IMG/VR virus record: IMGVR_UViG_3300033571_007994
Location: 1 to 34,723 of that record
DNA length: 34,723 nucleotides
DNA from: a virus
Reading direction: 5' to 3' (one strand)
The notes under the pieces were generated by a model. It worked only from the letters and a program-made list of their open reading frames with translations, searched no databases and was not told the DNA's origin. This document shows positions 8,245-16,814 of the stretch, in pieces (within the stretch, counting starts at the first letter, position 1; every line of letters begins with the position of its first letter). The position numbers were made by a program, and so were the translations under genes.

Positions 8245-9168
8245 TTATTTTATGATTGCCGAAGTTGCTCCAGCTACACCACCTCTAATAGCTTCGTTTC
8301 TCCAGTCAGGCCTCTGCTGAGTATCATAGCCAGAATTTATTGCATTAAGGTTAGCAGCGTACTTCTGAGCATCGGCACTAATCTGAGCACCTCGTACACT
8401 AGCTCCAGCAGAGATACCAGCTTGTCTAAGAGCAGCCTGCCTATCCTGTTCCTTCTGAACCGCTTCCATGCGAGCTCCGTACTGAAGTCTCCACGGATCC
8501 TGGAATGCTTGCCACATCTCGCCTGGAAGTTTCTGCCCGACGATAGCCTGCTCAAATCCTTGCTGCTGATACTGACCGCCTAGCTTAAATGCTTCCGACT
8601 GAGCATTCATTCTCTGAGCATTCTGAGCATCTGCCATAGCCTTATACTGAGCCTGGTAAGCACCACTATTTGGATCTATTCCCTGCTCTGCCATACGCTG
8701 CTGAAACTCTGCCTGCTCACGCTGAAACTGTGGCCCCATAGTACGCTCGAACTGGTCCATAACATTCTGTCTGGCAGCGTTTAGCTGGTCGCCAAAAGCC
8801 TGCTGGTATCCACCGGCTGGATTCCTTGGATCGTACTGCATGGCGTTGCCCATAGCCTGGTTGTAGAAAGCGCCTGCGTCAGTATACATCTCTGCTTCCT
8901 GCTGCTGAGGATTCATGTTTCTAAACTGCTGCTCTGGGCTTAAGTTCTGCTGCTGTGGAGGCTGCCCTCGACCTGTTGGCGACTTGCCAGTAATGCCAGC
9001 CATGTACTTATTTGCGGCCTCTACGCCCTTATTAGCCCGTATACGGCGGTATCTGGACTGCTGGTCGGAGTTCATGCCTTCATAGATAGCCTTGTTCTCC
9101 GGCCTTGTCGGGGCAACGCCTTTATCGCCTTTATTTGGGCTTCTTCCTGCTGCGCCTTTCCGTGCCAT
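8245..9168 (-). CDS. Gln-rich virion protein (putative ejection protein)
   Basis: A 307-residue protein with a basic N terminus (ARKGAAGRSPNKGDKG), a Gln/Pro-rich linker at ~67-95, and a long Gln/Ala/Met-rich helical body with repeated (Q)AF/QQ patterns, resembling podovirus internal proteins that unfold for ejection. The C terminus is Gly/Ala-rich and hydrophobic (GGVAGATSAIIK). The start codon overlaps the stop of the nozzle-like gene by one base. Its composition matches its neighbours, and I cannot name a family. Confidence 0.5.
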   Translation of the reverse strand: MARKGAAGRSPNKGDKGVAPTRPENKAIYEGMNSDQQSRYRRIRANKGVEAANKYMAGITGKSPTGRGQPPQQQNLSPEQQFRNMNPQQQEAEMYTDAGAFYNQAMGNAMQYDPRNPAGGYQQAFGDQLNAARQNVMDQFERTMGPQFQREQAEFQQRMAEQGIDPNSGAYQAQYKAMADAQNAQRMNAQSEAFKLGGQYQQQGFEQAIVGQKLPGEMWQAFQDPWRLQYGARMEAVQKEQDRQAALRQAGISAGASVRGAQISADAQKYAANLNAINSGYDTQQRPDWRNEAIRGGVAGATSAIIK

Positions 9169-10775
9169 TAGACTTGTCCTCCAATCATATACCTAACCTC
9201 AAAGCCTAAGAATTGAAGTGGCGTATTCTTAATCGTTCCAGAGAATCGTATAGCGGCACAATGCCCTTGGCCCGCTATTGCATATCTATCATAGATGTAC
9301 TCTACATCCGAAGACCAAGCAGTAAAAACAGGTGTCATTGGCGCTAAGGTAAATGGATTGATGGTGCCAGCCCCCACTCCCCAGGGAGAGCCCCAAGCCG
9401 TAAACTTAGATATTGGTGTGGTAATTAGCTCAGCGTTTTCGGTCTGTTTAAAGTCAGTGTCTAGCGCCAGTCCAAGCGTTATACCTCGACGAGATTTAAG
9501 TAACGGCCTGACATCCTTAAAAGCTTTATAGTTACCTCTAGAGCCGTAGAAGGAGAACGCCAGCCTGCCCTTAAACGTAATAGACTCTCCGCCGTTTGTA
9601 CCAACTACGTTGTCAGCATAGTTGTACTCGCCCTTATATATTTTGCCAGTATAAGAGCCGTAATATGGGAAGCTATTAAACACAGTCGACATGACGCAGT
9701 GAGAGCCGTCTAGCAAATTAAATTGAGTCCACGCCTTAGTGTCGATGCTATACACCAAAAGAAAAGCAGTTCCCCCTGAGTCTGGAATGCTTATGTAAGC
9801 TCGCCTGCCATTAGACCAGAAGAAGCCATGCCAGCTATTTCCAAAGTTATTAAGCGAAGCAAACTCACTTATCAAAGGATTGACCGGCTTGCTCACTACG
9901 TTAATGACCTGCTCTGGATCTGTCTGAAACAAAGCAGATAGAGGGACTATTCCCTGCGAGGTAATAATCCAAACATCTTGCCCCATACGAAGATAGGACT
10001 TTCTGCCAAGCGGCTTCCCAATAAAAAAATGACCTACTGGCTTCCACGCTGGATCGTCTGGAGAGTATCCAGAGAACATAATTATCTCGCCTTCGCTAGA
10101 GACTGCGACGAAGTAATCATCTGAGGTGTCGGCGGTTTGGTTTGTGTAGGTAGTAGTAAATAGAAGGTAGCCACCACGCTTCATGGCGTATTGAAAGTCA
10201 TACGACTTAAGAGCAGAACCTGCGCCAACGAAAATAGCTCGCACTGTATCGTGAAACCAAACCTTAAAAGTATCTTTCTCTACAAAGTAAAGTCTCTCTC
10301 GATAGGCATTAACATTGATTAGCTTATCAAGAGTAGAGCCACCGCCAGAAAAACTAGCATTTAAATCTTGTGCTGGAGTACCAGTATTTCCTGCATAAAC
10401 TTGAGCATTGTCGACGCCGTTGCAAAGATAAATGTTATTGGCAAACACCTCTGCATGCCAATTACTCGAAGTATATCCACCTGTCTTGCTAATGTTTGTG
10501 GCTACATGTCCAGTCGAGATTGAATATATTTTAGTGGTATTAGCAACTATGAGCTGAGAGTTCCCGCTTGGTCTAGGGAGTTCCCTCATGAATCCAATAG
10601 GCGTAGTCTCTGACAGCGACACAACCTGCTCGTATCCAAGACGCACGGAGGGAGCGCCTGCGCCTGGGAATACGTTGCTAAGCTCTAGTGCTGCTGCTGG
10701 CTCCATATTGTCGATAGGACTCACCAAGTCCAGTCCCATCGATGGAGGCGGCATTGTTACGCCCTGAACACTCAT
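9168..10775 (-). CDS. tail nozzle / head-closure beta-propeller-like protein
   Basis: A 535-residue, beta-rich protein. The N-terminal region follows the pattern of podovirus nozzle and stabilisation proteins: a short Pro-rich start (MPPPSMGLDLVSPIDNM), then AAxELSNVFPGxGxPxVRLGYE, then repeated strands such as LIVANTTKIYSISTG and EIIMFSGYSP. P22 gp10 and T7 gp12 have this kind of propeller architecture and close the portal/adaptor channel. Its position downstream of the adaptor gene and upstream of ejection proteins fits. Which of the two lineages it belongs to cannot be decided here. Confidence 0.62.
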   Translation of the reverse strand: MSVQGVTMPPPSMGLDLVSPIDNMEPAAALELSNVFPGAGAPSVRLGYEQVVSLSETTPIGFMRELPRPSGNSQLIVANTTKIYSISTGHVATNISKTGGYTSSNWHAEVFANNIYLCNGVDNAQVYAGNTGTPAQDLNASFSGGGSTLDKLINVNAYRERLYFVEKDTFKVWFHDTVRAIFVGAGSALKSYDFQYAMKRGGYLLFTTTYTNQTADTSDDYFVAVSSEGEIIMFSGYSPDDPAWKPVGHFFIGKPLGRKSYLRMGQDVWIITSQGIVPLSALFQTDPEQVINVVSKPVNPLISEFASLNNFGNSWHGFFWSNGRRAYISIPDSGGTAFLLVYSIDTKAWTQFNLLDGSHCVMSTVFNSFPYYGSYTGKIYKGEYNYADNVVGTNGGESITFKGRLAFSFYGSRGNYKAFKDVRPLLKSRRGITLGLALDTDFKQTENAELITTPISKFTAWGSPWGVGAGTINPFTLAPMTPVFTAWSSDVEYIYDRYAIAGQGHCAAIRFSGTIKNTPLQFLGFEVRYMIGGQV

Positions 10776-10780
10776 AGTTA

Positions 10781-11353
10781 CTAATATCCACCTTTATTCC
10801 CATTGTACGGCACGAATCCCATATTGGTTCGCTGACCGTCTTGAGGAGTCATCTGCTGGCCAAAGTTGCCACCGGCTACTGCGCCAGCTAATGCAGAGTT
10901 TCTCATCATGTTTGGATTCTGCATTCCTACTGGCTGCGGCTGACGAAAAAAGTTCATGTCTGCTGGTTGTGTAAACGGCGAATTGCCTTGCTCAAAGTTT
11001 GGCATCTGAGGAGCTTGGATCTGTAACTGGTTGCCATAGTAAGAATTAAAATCCTGACCAAAATTAGGAGATGGAGGCATTGAGGCAACAGGTTGATACA
11101 TTCTAGGATCTATCGCTGGCCCTTTGCCCATTCGAGCAGCATCGTTAGAGCCAGGCTGCCATCCTTGTATAGGAGTAGGATTCATTGAAGGCTGTCTCAT
11201 TGGAGATTGCCCCATTGAAGGATTGCTGCGAGGAATCTCCCTACCTGAGCTATTAACGAGTCCCCCTTGTGGACTACGGTACACTCCTGGCGAAAGCCTC
11301 TGCATTGGAGGCGCTGGTCTTGGGCTTCTTGTCATTGGTCCTCGACGTGCCAT
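10781..11353 (-). CDS. Pro/Met/Gln-rich disordered virion protein
   Basis: A 190-residue protein dominated by Pro, Met, Gln, Asn, Gly and Ser with repeated PMxQP/SM patterns and no predicted secondary structure over most of its length. Only ~152-168 (ALAGAVAGGNFGQQM) looks helical. It starts with a basic MARRGPMTR segment, like the protein at 9168 that starts MARKG. Located between two virion-type genes and sharing one base with the upstream stop, it is probably structural or injected. Function is unknown. Confidence 0.5.
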   Translation of the reverse strand: MARRGPMTRSPRPAPPMQRLSPGVYRSPQGGLVNSSGREIPRSNPSMGQSPMRQPSMNPTPIQGWQPGSNDAARMGKGPAIDPRMYQPVASMPPSPNFGQDFNSYYGNQLQIQAPQMPNFEQGNSPFTQPADMNFFRQPQPVGMQNPNMMRNSALAGAVAGGNFGQQMTPQDGQRTNMGFVPYNGNKGGY

Positions 11354-12876
11354 TATTTCTTCTCCTTGGTTTTGTTATAAGCGCTAGTTAATGCTTCTCG
11401 CATTGATTTAGCTGGTATTAGTTTACCTTTATCATCTCGATAAAGACCTGACGACTGTCTAACTACTTCGCCCTTCTTCGCTCTCTGTACGGTAGCAGGC
11501 TGTCCTGCAGGAGCTCCGCCTAGTAGTTGCTGCGCTCCGCTCATGTAATAGTCGTACTGGCCCTGGCTAATGCGATTATCGGCCTTAGCCTCTTCTAGCT
11601 TTGACTTCACCAGGTCTATTGTGATGTTTTGCTGCTTAGCGAAATGCTGCATATTAGACAATGCAACCTTTGGATCGTCCTTAGCATTACTTACAGCAGC
11701 ACGACCATACATGGCAGCAATATCGGAAGCCTTCTGGCCTACAAAGCCGTATGACGCAGCGAGCGCATCAGCAGCAGGAATTGCTGCATTCCATGCAGTA
11801 GGCTGAGAGGCTGACACCTTATCGATGTTCTTCCATTTAAGATATGAGCCATCTTGCCCCATATTTACTTTGCTACCATCGGCGAGAGTTCCCTGAAACT
11901 TCTCATCTAGCAATCCGCCCTCTTGTAAAGACTTGCGGATATTGTCTCGCATAAATTGAGCTTTGCCCTTACTCGATCCAAATTTAGATCCAGCGTATCC
12001 AGCCAAAGCGCCAACGCCAGCTCCAATAGCAGTTCCAACACCAGGAAGAATTGCCGTTCCGATAGAGGCTCCGGCCATAGCACCACTAGCAGTAGCGTTT
12101 ACATCTCGCTGCTTTCCTGCTGCCATGCCGCCTGTCATCTCTGCTGTTTTGTAAGCTCCATAAGCTCCAGCAGCTACGTTTACGCCAGGAATTAAATAAC
12201 CTCCCATAGCTTCAGCGGCCCCAGTTTGAGCAGCTTGGCCTACCATTCCAGACGCAGCTAAGTTAGTAGCGCCAGAAGCCATACCAATAGAACCTCCGAC
12301 CTTATCTCCGCCCTTAAACTGCTTATAAGCGCCGTACATTTGAGCAAGGGCTAGTCCACCTTGAGCTAGCTTTCCGTAATCAATAGTTTTCCAAAAACTA
12401 GAGTCGCTCAAAGATTCAGTTGGTACTTGCTGTGGTCCAGTAGGAGTCTCAACAGTAGACATTCCGCCTTCTGTGCTGATGACTTTAGGAGTAGAAGAGG
12501 CTGCATCAGCGCCTGCATTCCATTGAGCTTGCGAGCCAGGCGTAGCAGTAGCGGCACCACCGACAGGAGTTGCAACACTCTTTGCTACCTCTTCAGTGAC
12601 CTGCTTTCCAGTGAGTTTATCAAACCACTTGCCAGCATTGTCCATTACATAGCGAGTCGCAATAGCTCCGCCTATCATGCCTCCAGCGGCGGCAAGCTCG
12701 CCTTTCTGTTTACCTTTTTCAGCATCCTCATTTCTCTGCTTTGGAGTTTTGGGCGGACCGTACCTATCATTAACTGCCTGGTATGCAGCATCGTTGGAGA
12801 ATCCCTGACTCACCAGTTCGATGTAGTATTCCTTTGGCCCCATGCCTTGTGCTGGTGGTGGTACTTGCATCGCCAT
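11353..12876 (-). CDS. Gly/Ala-rich internal virion protein with glycine-zipper segments
   Basis: I choose the ATG at 12876, which overlaps the upstream TAA (TAATG), over an in-frame TTG three codons earlier. The 507-residue product has a short helical N terminus, a hydrophobic segment (AAAGGMIGGAIATRYV), and a strong glycine-zipper stretch (GASIGTAILPGVGTAIGAG continuing to GALAGYAGS). Such segments insert into membranes in ejection proteins. The C-terminal third is charged and helical, ending KTKEKK. It is in the ejection-protein gene cluster; family unrecognised. Confidence 0.55.
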   Translation of the reverse strand: MAMQVPPPAQGMGPKEYYIELVSQGFSNDAAYQAVNDRYGPPKTPKQRNEDAEKGKQKGELAAAGGMIGGAIATRYVMDNAGKWFDKLTGKQVTEEVAKSVATPVGGAATATPGSQAQWNAGADAASSTPKVISTEGGMSTVETPTGPQQVPTESLSDSSFWKTIDYGKLAQGGLALAQMYGAYKQFKGGDKVGGSIGMASGATNLAASGMVGQAAQTGAAEAMGGYLIPGVNVAAGAYGAYKTAEMTGGMAAGKQRDVNATASGAMAGASIGTAILPGVGTAIGAGVGALAGYAGSKFGSSKGKAQFMRDNIRKSLQEGGLLDEKFQGTLADGSKVNMGQDGSYLKWKNIDKVSASQPTAWNAAIPAADALAASYGFVGQKASDIAAMYGRAAVSNAKDDPKVALSNMQHFAKQQNITIDLVKSKLEEAKADNRISQGQYDYYMSGAQQLLGGAPAGQPATVQRAKKGEVVRQSSGLYRDDKGKLIPAKSMREALTSAYNKTKEKK

Positions 12877-13739
12877 TATATCCAAACTCCAAATACTGCA
12901 GTGCCATTACGAGCGAACATATCGTTTCGTCTTGCAAATCCTACGTTAATAATCTGACCATTCTGCTGCCTGGAATAGTCTTCGTTTAACTGAATCTCGT
13001 ATCTCTTTTGAATTGTATCTAGGCCGTGTATCTCAGCAAATCGCTCTAACACTCCAAGCTCTAGCGTCTTCTCGTTAAACACACAAACGTCTGTATCGGC
13101 TAAAAACTCTTTGTATGCGCCGTTAAAATAAGTCCAAGTGACACCACCGTCAGATGCACTTCCGCTTGTGTGAGTAGGGGCAGTCGCTCCGCTAGTTCCG
13201 CCTGCAGTAGTTGTGTAGTAGTTGCCGTTGTTAAATGTATAGCTATTGGCAGCGTAGACTGTGCCAGTAGTCCAGTTGGCAGGTCTTACCGGCCTATCAG
13301 CGATATACTCGAAAATGACGATGTTGCCATTTTGATTGGCAGGTGGAGTTGGATCGATGAGTAATTGATTGTTGGATAATCCTCTAATCTGGAATCTCTG
13401 GTAGATGGTAGGATTCAAGCCAAAGCCTCGCACCTCAGCATAAGTCTGTGGCGTCATCGGCCCAAGTAGCTTCCAGCGATTAGAGGAGTTCCAAAAGGTG
13501 TTGTAGTGATAATAAGAGAAGGCAGCCGGCAACTCGTAAGTTGCCTGTCCCGCCACCAATGTTATAGAGCCAGAGGCGTATAACAATGGCCACGGATACT
13601 GGTCTGCCATCTCATTAACTATACGATTGCAAATAGTCCGTAGTTGCTTAGTTGTTACCTCTGTCGAGGAAGCAACATTAGCTTCGACTGTATAGCCACA
13701 CTCGTTGGCAACATTAGTAACTACGGACTTTAAGCTCAT
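12876..13739 (-). CDS. head-tail adaptor / tail tubular protein A-like, with inserted beta domain
   Basis: A 287-residue protein with the pattern of podovirus adaptors (T7 gp11 / P22 gp4-like): N-terminal helices (residues 1-50) with ICNRIVNEMADQYPWP, then a strand pair GQATYELPAAF, and C-terminal helices around ELGVLERFAEIHGLD. The adaptor ring sits under the portal. Residues ~156-207 look like an inserted carbohydrate-binding-like module (YAANSYTFNNGNYYTTTAGG, then TSG, DGGVTW), a small repeat unit common in phage surface proteins. It would project from the tail neck. It overlaps the preceding stop by four bases. Confidence 0.65.
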   Translation of the reverse strand: MSLKSVVTNVANECGYTVEANVASSTEVTTKQLRTICNRIVNEMADQYPWPLLYASGSITLVAGQATYELPAAFSYYHYNTFWNSSNRWKLLGPMTPQTYAEVRGFGLNPTIYQRFQIRGLSNNQLLIDPTPPANQNGNIVIFEYIADRPVRPANWTTGTVYAANSYTFNNGNYYTTTAGGTSGATAPTHTSGSASDGGVTWTYFNGAYKEFLADTDVCVFNEKTLELGVLERFAEIHGLDTIQKRYEIQLNEDYSRQQNGQIINVGFARRNDMFARNGTAVFGVWI

Positions 13740-14440
13740 ACCTTTCGTGGCCTCCCTCTACGCATAGGAGTTATTACCTGATCTCCAGTAACCTCTTCTG
13801 AGCTATCGAAGTCATCTTCAATCTCATTAGTAAATACTGGCGCTGCGGTTCTCTCGCTACGCAAGTCAGTTCCTTCGTTAGCCTCAATGCGCTGTAGAAG
13901 AATCTCGACTCTATGCGCTAAATCCTCAGAACGCTTTGTCTGCTGGTCTAGCTTTTCCTGGAGCTTCATCACTTCTACTTGAGGAGAATTAGCTGCTTCT
14001 AGCCAGTCCTTTGCCATCTTAATATAGCGGCCCGAAGTTCCAAGACGACGACGAACCTCGTCTGAAGCCTCTGATAGCTGCTCTACTGTTTTGAATCCTA
14101 AATGCGCTAGCTCTTTTACTACGCCAGCACTAATAGCGCTCCACTCACGAAGAGGAGTGCCGCTTTCTACAGGCTCATTTCCAGCTCTGTACGCAGCCCA
14201 TTTATCAGGATACTCCTGAACATCTCGAGGCTCTACACGACGAACTGTCACGTCCTGACCAGGCCATTGAATGGAGATAGAAGGAATTTCGTCAAATATT
14301 GGACGGCCCTCCTTCTCACTCTTGGTCTTGTTCTCTACTGTCGCATCAAAGAAGAACACGTTAGCGCCTTGATAGCGCCTGCGTTGTCCCCCTGCACCAT
14401 TCTGTGCAGCCCATAGTTGTTCCCAATTTATCTCTGCCAT
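13736..14440 (-). CDS. conserved head-region protein with HhH-like segment and AT-hook tail
   Basis: A 234-residue protein. The N-terminal half has a pattern I know from capsid-region phage proteins of unknown role: PIFDEIPSISIQWPGQD, then EPRDVQEYPDKWAAYRAGNE, then SGTPLREW. Residues ~108-135 (HLGFKTVEQLSEASDEVRRR) resemble a helix-hairpin-helix. A coiled coil follows (~155-190). The C terminus RRGRPRKV contains a textbook AT-hook core (GRPRK), so the protein probably touches DNA. A role in DNA organisation within the head or in packaging is inference. Confidence 0.62.
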   Translation of the reverse strand: MAEINWEQLWAAQNGAGGQRRRYQGANVFFFDATVENKTKSEKEGRPIFDEIPSISIQWPGQDVTVRRVEPRDVQEYPDKWAAYRAGNEPVESGTPLREWSAISAGVVKELAHLGFKTVEQLSEASDEVRRRLGTSGRYIKMAKDWLEAANSPQVEVMKLQEKLDQQTKRSEDLAHRVEILLQRIEANEGTDLRSERTAAPVFTNEIEDDFDSSEEVTGDQVITPMRRGRPRKV

Positions 14441-14468
14441 ATTTTTCTCCCTTATTTAGGCATTAACA

Positions 14469-14552
14469 TTATTCTGGAATTACTTCCTCTACGACGATAG
14501 GCTTTATAACGGCACTACCGACTGATACTGACGAGCCAACTCCTACGCCCAT
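14469..14552 (-). CDS. 27-residue peptide gene between spike-base and head genes
   Basis: A short frame with ATG at 14552 and TAA at 14471-14469, preceded by an excellent TTAGGAGATTT ribosome site that overlaps the stop of the spike-base gene. The peptide is MGVGVGSSVSVGSAVIKPIV followed by VEEVIPE: small, non-polar, then acidic. It fills the gap between two late genes in an otherwise gene-tight operon, with the right spacing on both sides, so it is probably translated. No family is known to me. Confidence 0.55.
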   Translation of the reverse strand: MGVGVGSSVSVGSAVIKPIVVEEVIPE

Positions 14553-14559
14553 AAATCTC

Positions 14560-14814
14560 CTAATAAAATGCTACTATGTTTGAAGCTGTAGTAGCAGCCA
14601 TTACACGAGAGGCAAATACTGGCAAAAGAGTTCCCGCTGGTACGGTAAGACTTACAGTGCTTGTGTTGTCTACGCAGCGCAAGGCTAAACTTCCAAGCCC
14701 TCCTATCCAAAGAGCACGACATCCAGTTAAATCAGTAGTATCAGAAGGAGTTACAGCTACTACTCTATAAGCTGGAAACATCGCTCCTGGATTGCTTGGT
14801 GTAAAATCTGGCAT
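14560..14814 (-). CDS. capsid spike base protein (RCAP_Rcc01079-like)
   Basis: An 84-residue beta protein with the pattern of the spike base family described for the Rhodobacter gene transfer agent head: TPSDTTDLTGCRALWIGG, later TVPAGTLLPVFASRVMAATTAS and a hydrophobic end (NIVAFY). In that family the protein seats surface spikes or fibres on the capsid. Here it lies among decoration-type genes downstream of the major capsid gene, consistent with a head-surface role. The assignment is from recalled family motifs and is fairly confident. Confidence 0.72.
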   Translation of the reverse strand: MPDFTPSNPGAMFPAYRVVAVTPSDTTDLTGCRALWIGGLGSLALRCVDNTSTVSLTVPAGTLLPVFASRVMAATTASNIVAFY

Positions 14815-14832
14815 AAATCACCTATAAAATTA

Positions 14833-14850
14833 GGGGGGATTGCTCCCCCC
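14833..14850 (-). promoter_or_regulatory. G6A/TC6 intergenic hairpin
   Basis: A perfect 7-bp stem (GGGGGGA / TCCCCCC) with loop TTGC lies between the stop of the 135-residue head protein and the start of the spike-base gene. On the minus strand it is followed by TAATTTTA, a weak U-tract, so it may be a leaky terminator or an mRNA 3'-end stabiliser. I cannot tell which. Confidence 0.5.
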
Positions 14851-14856
14851 GTAAAA

Positions 14857-15264
14857 CTAAGTTGCCTTAGTGTGTAACAGAGCAATCCAGTTAGTGCTCG
14901 ATTGACGAATACACTGAACTGCCTGAGTCGTCGCAACTGAAACTCCAGTCGCTCCGGCTATGCTTGTGTTTATTGTTTGCGAACTCTGAGCGTATACACG
15001 AAGTGCATTTGCTCCGTTGTTTGCTACATAAACAGCCTGTCCAACAGGACAATCAACCGGCAGCTTTACACCAGTGCTGGCAGCAGCCGTTCCTACCAAG
15101 TTAACAAACGAGGTAAGAGCCAGAGCGTCAGTAATGGTAGAGCCAGCAGCCGTTAGTGTGCCTGAAGATGATAGAGAAGGAGCCGACGATAGCGTTTCAT
15201 TTGAAATCGCCGTTGCCTGCTCTGGTGGCATCCCCAAGCCCATTAAGTCAGTAACTAATGGCAT
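14857..15264 (-). CDS. head decoration-type structural protein
   Basis: A 135-residue protein starting MPLVTDLMGLGMPPEQATAI, an N terminus I associate with a widespread family of small phage head proteins. The remainder is Thr/Ser/Ala-rich beta structure with ASTGVKLPVDCPVGQAVYVA and NGANALRVY, typical of capsid-surface proteins. It is encoded downstream of the capsid and first decoration genes and upstream of the spike base. The exact role (decoration or spike) is inferred from position and family resemblance. Confidence 0.65.
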   Translation of the reverse strand: MPLVTDLMGLGMPPEQATAISNETLSSAPSLSSSGTLTAAGSTITDALALTSFVNLVGTAAASTGVKLPVDCPVGQAVYVANNGANALRVYAQSSQTINTSIAGATGVSVATTQAVQCIRQSSTNWIALLHTKAT

Positions 15265-15270
15265 ATAATC

Positions 15271-15305
15271 TCCTAAAAAGTAGGGGAGCTGTACGAGCCT
15301 CCCCT
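15271..15305 (-). terminator. intrinsic terminator downstream of the 15316-15795 head gene
   Basis: On the minus strand AGGGGAG (15305-15299) pairs perfectly with CTCCCCT (15288-15282) across a ~10-base loop and is followed at once by ACTTTTTAGG. This is a convincing Rho-independent terminator inside the late operon, just after the highly expressed capsid and decoration genes. It probably lets only part of the polymerases through, lowering expression of downstream minor proteins. Confidence 0.72.
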
Positions 15306-15315
15306 GTTACACAAC

Positions 15316-15795
15316 TTAGGTTGTGATGATTGCTGTCGACGCAAGCTCTACGGCCTGAGTTCCAGTCGTAGCTGTAAGACCTACTACACCAACTAACTTA
15401 GTAGTAGCAGTGTCATCAGCAGCGCCTGCAGTAGCAGTAGTGTAAAGAGTGTTCTTAGCAACGTATCCAGTGAGGATGTTGCCTTTGATACCTTTACCTG
15501 TTCCACCACCTTGAGGTCCGCCAATCCAGATCCATAGGTACTCGTTGTCAGCAGCAGCTACCTGAGCAGCACCAACCTGACTGGTTTGAGCAGCGAGAGT
15601 CGTTGTGCACTTAGCAGCCTGGCCCTCTGTGTCAATATGAACCCAATCAAACTGACCAATAGCGCCGTTAGCCTGAACGAATACGAAGGAACCTTCAGGC
15701 GAATGTCCAACATCCTTTAGCTTTGCAGGTAAAGGAAGTGTAACTCCGTCCCAAGTCTTCTTAAAATTTACTCCGAATGATCCAGAACCACTCAT
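15316..15795 (-). CDS. capsid decoration / head-stabilising protein
   Basis: A 159-residue protein immediately downstream of the major capsid gene. It starts GSGSFGVNFKKTW and is rich in Ala, Thr, Gly and Val with short strands (GSFVFVQANGAIGQFDWVHID, ADNEYLWIWIGG, VKLVGVVGLTA-like), the composition of capsid decoration proteins that sit at capsomer centres or threefold axes. An intrinsic terminator follows it, so it and the capsid protein share the strongest transcript segment. Naming it decoration is inferred from position and composition. Confidence 0.62.
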   Translation of the reverse strand: MSGSGSFGVNFKKTWDGVTLPLPAKLKDVGHSPEGSFVFVQANGAIGQFDWVHIDTEGQAAKCTTTLAAQTSQVGAAQVAAADNEYLWIWIGGPQGGGTGKGIKGNILTGYVAKNTLYTTATAGAADDTATTKLVGVVGLTATTGTQAVELASTAIITT

Positions 15796-15813
15796 AATAT
15801 CCTCCTATACTAA

Positions 15814-16770
15814 TTAAGCGTAAATAACACCTTGAAGTGCAGGAGCTGAACAGCAGAGGTTTCCTTCAACGATAATAACCGTGAAGTACGCATCCTGATC
15901 TACTGGACGAGCCATCTGAGGTGCGAGAGGCTTGAAGTCAGCTCCTCGAACTAGATCGAATGTCCAATATTTCGTGTTCAACAAGCGAATGGAGTTTGTC
16001 TCGAGAACGGAAGAGTTAAATCCACCGTCGAATACGAAATCACATCCGTCATAGCTCAAGGCACGGAATCCAGCATCAGCCTTCTTTGTAGGAAGCTGAA
16101 TACGCTGAATAGCTGTCAGAGAACTATGTAGATACTTCCACGCAGTCCTATCACATATACCAAGGTCTGGTTGCTCAGAACCACGAGTAAGCTGACTGAT
16201 AACGTCAGTAATCTGCTCCTGCACGTTTGATGCAGACAGAGTTACGTTTACAGCCAAGTTACGAGCGAACGAGTTGCTGGAGCGGTCGATAAGACCGTAT
16301 GTTCCACCTGATGGAGAAGTAGAAACAGCCTTCTTCAGACCGTCGAACTCCATTCCACCGCTACCAGTACCATCTCCACGAAGCGAAGTTGATACGGTAT
16401 TCTTTAGGCGAGTAACGGAAGCCTTAATCTTCTGCTCAGCTAAATCGATGAGCTGTGCCTGTCCTACGTTGGCACGCTTTGTGCGTCCGTCCATAGAAAC
16501 TGGCTCATAGCACTGCTTAATCGCAAAGCGGAAAGCAGTTAAATCATCGATAGAATCAAGAGCGAAAGGCGAGTATCCGGAGTAGAAACCTCCTACAGCA
16601 GTGTCATTATACATGACCGGCTTACGGAGCTCATATCCACCAGTAAAGCGCCTTACGTTGCCCTGATCGTCGAGAGTCTTAAGTACGATGTTGTGATGCA
16701 TAACAGTATCCGCAATCTGATCTGACTGATCAAACAAGGTGGACACTATTGCTTCTTCAATATTTGCCAT
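15814..16770 (-). CDS. major capsid protein
   Basis: A 318-residue protein directly after the scaffold gene, the usual place and size of an HK97-fold coat protein. The sequence has a helical N terminus (ANIEEAIVSTLFDQSDQIAD), an E-loop-like segment around GGYELRKPVMYNDTAVGG, and spine-helix-like DLAEQKIKASVTRLKNTV. P-domain-type strands lie near the end (FVFDGGF, RLLNTKYWTFDLVRG). It resembles capsid proteins of podovirus-type phages more than of long-tailed ones. A hairpin at 16774-16802 covers its ribosome site. Confidence 0.82.
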   Translation of the reverse strand: MANIEEAIVSTLFDQSDQIADTVMHHNIVLKTLDDQGNVRRFTGGYELRKPVMYNDTAVGGFYSGYSPFALDSIDDLTAFRFAIKQCYEPVSMDGRTKRANVGQAQLIDLAEQKIKASVTRLKNTVSTSLRGDGTGSGGMEFDGLKKAVSTSPSGGTYGLIDRSSNSFARNLAVNVTLSASNVQEQITDVISQLTRGSEQPDLGICDRTAWKYLHSSLTAIQRIQLPTKKADAGFRALSYDGCDFVFDGGFNSSVLETNSIRLLNTKYWTFDLVRGADFKPLAPQMARPVDQDAYFTVIIVEGNLCCSAPALQGVIYA

Positions 16771-16773
16771 TTT

Positions 16774-16802
16774 GGTTATCCTTTATAGTTTGAGGGATAA
16801 CC
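16774..16802 (-). promoter_or_regulatory. hairpin enclosing the ribosome site of the capsid gene
   Basis: GGTTATCC (minus strand, 16802-16795) pairs perfectly over 8 bp with GGATAACC (16781-16774), with a 13-base loop. The AAAGGAT ribosome site of the capsid gene, three bases before its ATG region, lies in the second arm. The structure could repress translation until unfolded, or it could stabilise a processed capsid mRNA. The pairing is seen directly; the function is inferred. Confidence 0.65.
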
Positions 16803-16814
16803 AGCGCAAACTAG

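Noticed and set aside
8221-8583. Several 60-140-codon frames antisense to late genes (for example 8221-8583, 12427-12957, 19573-19980).
   Set aside because: They lie opposite well-supported virion genes, lack ribosome sites and have composition dictated by the repeats or codon bias of the genes they oppose.
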